A stretch of DNA of 64,000 nt from Chengkuizengella sediminis (GTDB lineage Bacteria; Bacillota; Bacilli; Paenibacillales; KCTC-33759), in contig NZ_SIJC01000001.1 of assembly GCF_010078385.1 (NCBI RefSeq), positions 62,001 to 126,000 on the forward strand, read 5' to 3'. The notes under the pieces are model-generated. The model ran no database searches. It had not been told where the DNA came from and saw only the letters and a program-made list of their open reading frames with translations. A program made the translations under genes and the position numbers. Of the stretch, positions 62,998 to 64,000 are shown piece by piece (position 1 is the first letter of the stretch; each line of letters opens with the position of its first letter).

Positions 62998-64000
62998 TTA
63001 TTTATCTCTAAGATCTTTTACTGCATTGATGAGATCCGCTCCTACTTCTTCTTCAAACTCATCATAAACAACATTCATGGATTCAATCCAAGCTTGTTTC
63101 TGATCTTCTGTTAAATAATGAATCTCTTCTAACATGTCATCTGCAATAATTTTATCAAGGTTTTCTTGGTTTAACTTTTCTCCATTTTCACGTACCCACT
63201 GTGTTGTTTCATTTAAGGCCATTTCTAACTGTTCACGTACATCATCAGGTAACCCATTCCAAAATTCAATATTTGTAATAACTGCATATCCTAAATATCC
63301 GTGATTACTGATTGTCATATATTTTTGTACTTCATGAAATTTTTTAGAGTAGATATTAGATAGCGTATTTTCCTGTCCATTGATGACACCTTGCTCAAGT
63401 GCACTATATACTTCACTAAATGGCATAGGAGTTGGAACTGCACTCACAGATTCAAACTGAGCTTCTAATACTTTACTAGACATGACCCTGAATTGCTGTC
63501 CATCAAAATCTTCTGGCATATAAAGAGGATGGTCATCTAATGTCATTTGTTTAAAACCATTGTCCCACATTGCAAGTCCAAGTAACTTTTGTTCCGATAA
63601 CATATTAAACAACTTACCGCCAATCTCTTCACTCTCCATAGCAGCCTGAACAGAAGCTACATCATTAAATGCAAAAGGAAAATCAAATATCGTCCACTGA
63701 GGAAAGAGTTTAGATACTTTAGATGTAGATGGAGCAGCTAATTGAACATTGTTTTGTTGTACTGCTGCTAAGACATCATCATCGTTATACAATTGTGAAT
63801 TAGGAAAAATCTCCACTTCAACTCTACCTTCCGTGTACTTTTCAGCTAAATCTTTGAACATGTTTGCAGCTTTACCCTTTGGTGTATCCTCAGCAACTAC
63901 ATGTGAAAATTTAATAACGATTTTTTCTTCCAAAGGTTCTGTAGCTTTGCTAGATTCATCTGATGAGGAATGACTTTCTTCACTTTTTTCTTCCTGTTTA
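62998..64000 (-). CDS. dctP: TRAP transporter solute-binding protein (DctP), 5' end outside window
   Basis: Partial: the open frame continues past 64000. Seen part: a Ser/Glu-rich linker (EEKSEESHSSSDESSKATEP) typical of a lipoprotein after its cysteine, then the DctP fold (IVIKFSHVVAEDTPKGKAAN, VEVFPNSQLYNDDD-like, GMWDNGFKQMT-like, MSSKVLEAQFESVSAVPTPM, PFSEVYSALEQGVINGQENT with the conserved Arg/Asn region). It captures an organic acid and passes it to DctQM. First gene of the operon. The TTG at 63933 is internal, not the start. Confidence 0.85.
   Translation of the reverse strand, partial: KQEEKSEESHSSSDESSKATEPLEEKIVIKFSHVVAEDTPKGKAANMFKDLAEKYTEGRVEVEIFPNSQLYNDDDVLAAVQQNNVQLAAPSTSKVSKLFPQWTIFDFPFAFNDVASVQAAMESEEIGGKLFNMLSEQKLLGLAMWDNGFKQMTLDDHPLYMPEDFDGQQFRVMSSKVLEAQFESVSAVPTPMPFSEVYSALEQGVINGQENTLSNIYSKKFHEVQKYMTISNHGYLGYAVITNIEFWNGLPDDVREQLEMALNETTQWVRENGEKLNQENLDKIIADDMLEEIHYLTEDQKQAWIESMNVVYDEFEEEVGADLINAVKDLRDK

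Noticed and set aside
1..64000. CRISPR arrays, tRNA and rRNA genes
   Set aside because: No regularly spaced repeat-spacer pattern and no tRNA or rRNA signature was seen on reading both strands.

Overview
Organism. The window is AT-rich, with strong GGAGG-type ribosome binding sites, TTGACA/TATAAT-like promoters and many hairpin-plus-T-run terminators. Its gene families (Hbl-type toxins, IDEAL-domain protein, STM3941-type proteins, Tn554-type tnpABC, YVTN beta-propeller, sdaAA/sdaAB) point to a low-GC, spore-forming member of the Bacillales, in or near Bacillaceae/Paenibacillaceae. That placement is inference from gene content. No rRNA, tRNA, CRISPR array or replication origin was seen.

Layout. 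1-4500: housekeeping-like single genes (CrtI-type oxidoreductase, GNAT acetyltransferase, DUF4085-like protein). 4539-6292: a gene graveyard (lipoprotein, BlaI/MecI-type regulator, IS6 transposase and S8 protease remnants). 6354-11449: an Hbl/Nhe-type toxin locus with three toxin-like proteins, a lipoprotein and a PrsA-type foldase; remnants of one small gene lie on both sides of it. 12004-19247: a mixed accessory stretch (YdeI-like protein, epoxide-hydrolase-like enzyme, WYL regulator, broken patatin, aminoglycoside-phosphotransferase-like kinase, YhhN, glycosyltransferase, sulfotransferase). 19786-24130: a YVTN beta-propeller protein, two related probable spore-surface proteins and a frameshifted ceramidase-like gene. 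24563-31531: mobile DNA (truncated IS110, Tn554-type tnpA-tnpB-tnpC, full IS110 copy with a candidate bridge-RNA region). 31628-37962: a PEP-synthase/rifampin-phosphotransferase-like enzyme, STM3941 paralogues, a LysE exporter, and Tn3, tnpC and PIG-L remnants. 38053-45646: CopB-type copper ATPase, a decayed phage-lysis cassette, and divergent secreted sphingomyelinase-like and lipase genes. 46169-47854: TetR and Rrf2 regulators and an IDEAL-domain protein. 48461-64000: an intact catabolic region, with an amino-acid ABC transporter (aapJQMP-like), threonine degradation (tdh-kbl), serine dehydratase with two M24 peptidases, an MFS transporter and a TRAP transporter whose binding-protein gene runs off the end.

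How the genes work together. The last 15 kb reads as amino-acid and peptide scavenging: uptake, proline-peptide cleavage, serine to pyruvate, threonine to glycine plus acetyl-CoA. The first 47 kb is plastic. Dispersed repeats that carry terminators, IS110 copies abutting those repeats, and many frameshifted or truncated genes indicate repeated insertion, deletion and decay. Secreted membrane- and lipid-active proteins recur (three Hbl-like toxins, sphingomyelinase-like, lipase, broken ceramidase-like and patatin genes), which suggests past or present interaction with eukaryotic membranes.
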